This document shows positions 62,905 to 64,000 of a DNA stretch of 64,000 nt, piece by piece. Origin of the DNA: Gluconacetobacter asukensis (GTDB lineage Bacteria; Pseudomonadota; Alphaproteobacteria; Acetobacterales; Acetobacteraceae); contig NZ_JABEQE010000006.1 of the NCBI RefSeq assembly GCF_014174375.1, forward strand, positions 124,001-188,000. Reading direction: 5' to 3'. The first letter of the stretch is position 1. The number at the start of each line of letters is the position of its first letter. Under the pieces are notes generated by a model that saw only the letters and a program-made list of their open reading frames with translations, was not told the DNA's origin and searched no databases. Made by a program: the position numbers and the translations under genes.

Positions 62905-63495
62905 ATGCCCCAGATCCTGTCGAAAACCGTCGGTCGGCGAGCGTTGCTCGCGGATGGCGGCACCCTACTGGCCGCATGGCTCGGGTGCAATTCCATCCTT
63001 GCGCCGCCGGCGCGGGCGGAAGGGCCGGAGCCGGTGGACCTGCCGCAGCATCGCGCGACCGCGCCGCGCGCGCTGCCGGACCTGACCTTTCTGGATGAAG
63101 CCGGAGCCACGCGGCATCTGGCCGATTGGCATGGCCGGATCGTGGTCCTGAATCTGTGGGCCACCTGGTGCCAGCCCTGCGTCGCGGAGATGCCGGCGCT
63201 GGCCGCGCTGGCGCGACAGATGGCGCCCGAGGGGGATATCGCGGTGCTGCCGGTCTCGATCGACCATGGGGGGACGGAACTGGTGCGGCGATTCTATCGC
63301 ACTCATGCGATCGCCGACCTGCCGGTGCTATGTGATCCGCATATGCAGATTCCAACCGCTCTGCGCGAGGACGGGGTGCCGGTGACGCTGGTAATCGACC
63401 AGGCGGGGCGCGAGGTTGCGCGGGTCGTCGGCCCGGTGCGCTGGGACCCGACATCGACGCCGGACCGCGTGCGCGGGCTGGCGGCCGGTAGGTGA
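62905..63495 (+). CDS. TlpA-like thioredoxin-fold protein
   Basis: Periplasmic thiol-disulfide oxidoreductase of the TlpA/ResA type, 196 residues. The N-terminal signal has a twin-arginine look ([11 protein letters not shown]) with a hydrophobic stretch and cleavage near ARAEG. The redox motif is WATWCQPC (Cys89 and Cys92), followed by the cis-Pro segment [10 protein letters not shown]. It may serve cytochrome c maturation or copper handling. ATG 62905 gives the neat signal peptide; an in-frame ATG at 62881 lies antisense within argH. TlpA beside argH is common in alphaproteobacteria. Confidence 0.9.
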   Translation: MPQILSKTVGRRALLADGGTLLAAWLGCNSILAPPARAEGPEPVDLPQHRATAPRALPDLTFLDEAGATRHLADWHGRIVVLNLWATWCQPCVAEMPALAALARQMAPEGDIAVLPVSIDHGGTELVRRFYRTHAIADLPVLCDPHMQIPTALREDGVPVTLVIDQAGREVARVVGPVRWDPTSTPDRVRGLAAGR

Positions 63496-63571
63496 GGCAC
63501 GACTCCTTTCGTGATGGCGGGACGCGGGGTAGAACCGGCCGGGGCTGGATGATCAAGTGAGGGACGAGACG

Positions 63572-64000
63572 ATGCGACAGGACGGGCCGCTGCTGGGCGC
63601 GGACGATCCGCGGCCGGTGTGGGTGCATGGCCGGACGGGCCTGTCGCCCTTCGTTCTGGTCAGCGACCATGCCGGACGCGCGGTGCCGGCCCGGCTGGGC
63701 GATCTGGGCGTGCCGGCTGCTGAATGGGACCGGCATATCGCCTGGGATATCGGCATGGCCGGGATGGGGCGTCTGCTGGCTGAGCGGCTGGAGACGATTC
63801 TGGTCGAGCAGGTCTATTCACGCCTGGTGATCGACTGCAATCGCGCGCCGGGGCACCCGACCTCGATCGTGCGGATCAGCGACGGGACGCTGGTGCCGGG
63901 CAATGCGGAGCTGGATGCGGCGGCGGTGACGGAGCGGGTTGAGGGGATCTTCCGGCCCTATCACGCGCGGATCACCGAGGAACTGGATGCGCGGCAGGCA
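63572..64000 (+). CDS. N-formylglutamate amidohydrolase-family protein, cut by the window end
   Basis: A partial reading frame open to the last base, 143 codons. It shows the FGase family motifs SPFVLVSDHAGRAVP, HIAWDIGMAGMGRLLAERL and YSRLVIDCNRAPGHPTSIV, with a C-terminal FRPYHARITEEL matching the family. It is distinct in sequence from the family member at 46981-47904. The ATG at 63572 follows GGGACGAGACG. Function and gene end cannot be judged from this window. Confidence 0.85.
   Translation, partial: MRQDGPLLGADDPRPVWVHGRTGLSPFVLVSDHAGRAVPARLGDLGVPAAEWDRHIAWDIGMAGMGRLLAERLETILVEQVYSRLVIDCNRAPGHPTSIVRISDGTLVPGNAELDAAAVTERVEGIFRPYHARITEELDARQA

Overview
The window is chromosomal DNA from a high-GC alphaproteobacterium, most likely an acetic acid bacterium (Acetobacteraceae, Gluconacetobacter/Komagataeibacter-like). 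The grounds are the alphaproteobacterial order lon-hupB-tRNAs-nuo-birA-rnj-proS-lolCD-dnaE, a HemB of the type that lacks the zinc cysteines, a DUF4175/TIGR02302 protein next to lysA, and a three-subunit membrane-bound FAD dehydrogenase with a triheme cytochrome c of the gluconate 2-dehydrogenase type. Genus is inference; no rRNA gene is present.

Layout. 1-3.2 kb: Lon protease, the HU histone-like protein and two tRNA genes (Val-UAC, Asp-GUC). 3.5-16.6 kb: respiratory complex I genes nuoA to nuoL and nuoN, tightly packed on the + strand; nuoM, expected between nuoL and nuoN, is not there. 16.6-29.2 kb: birA, RNase J, proS, the Lol lipoprotein exporter, dnaE, then rpsB-tsf and recO. 29.3-36.6 kb: parC, a leucyl-transferase of the N-degron pathway (bpt), hemB, an amino acid permease and glyA. 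36.7-40.5 kb: a minus-strand operon for a periplasmic-side FAD sugar/sugar-acid dehydrogenase, preceded by an AT-rich leader. 40.7-46.2 kb: an M14-type deacylase, a DEAD-box helicase, an ELM1-family protein and a 600+ residue protein of unknown function. 46.2-52.2 kb: tRNA-Val(CAC), a DUF937 protein, an N-formylglutamate amidohydrolase family gene, tRNA-Val(GAC), ruvX, gatCAB and tRNA-Ser(GCU). 52.2-56.3 kb: an accessory stretch directly after tRNA-Ser with a frameshifted sulfotransferase, a probable Fe(II)/2-oxoglutarate oxygenase and an O-antigen-ligase-like membrane protein. 56.3-64 kb: cdd, lysA, DUF4175, an LptM-like lipoprotein, argH, a TlpA-like thioredoxin and the start of a second N-formylglutamate amidohydrolase family gene.

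How it fits together. Most of the window is housekeeping: energy conservation (complex I, and the dehydrogenase that feeds ubiquinone from the periplasm), replication and topology (dnaE, parC, HU, ruvX, recO), translation (rpsB, tsf, proS, gatCAB, five tRNAs), envelope biogenesis (Lol, LptM, the O-antigen-ligase-like protein) and amino acid synthesis (glyA, argH, lysA). The points most worth a second look are the complex I operon without nuoM, a structured intergenic repeat present twice (54.8 kb and 61.2 kb, one copy with 28-bp inverted ends), a possible short transcript with a strong terminator at 46.5 kb, and the small accessory block after tRNA-Ser. I saw no CRISPR array, transposase, integrase or phage gene. 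No complete novel defence or biosynthetic system could be supported.
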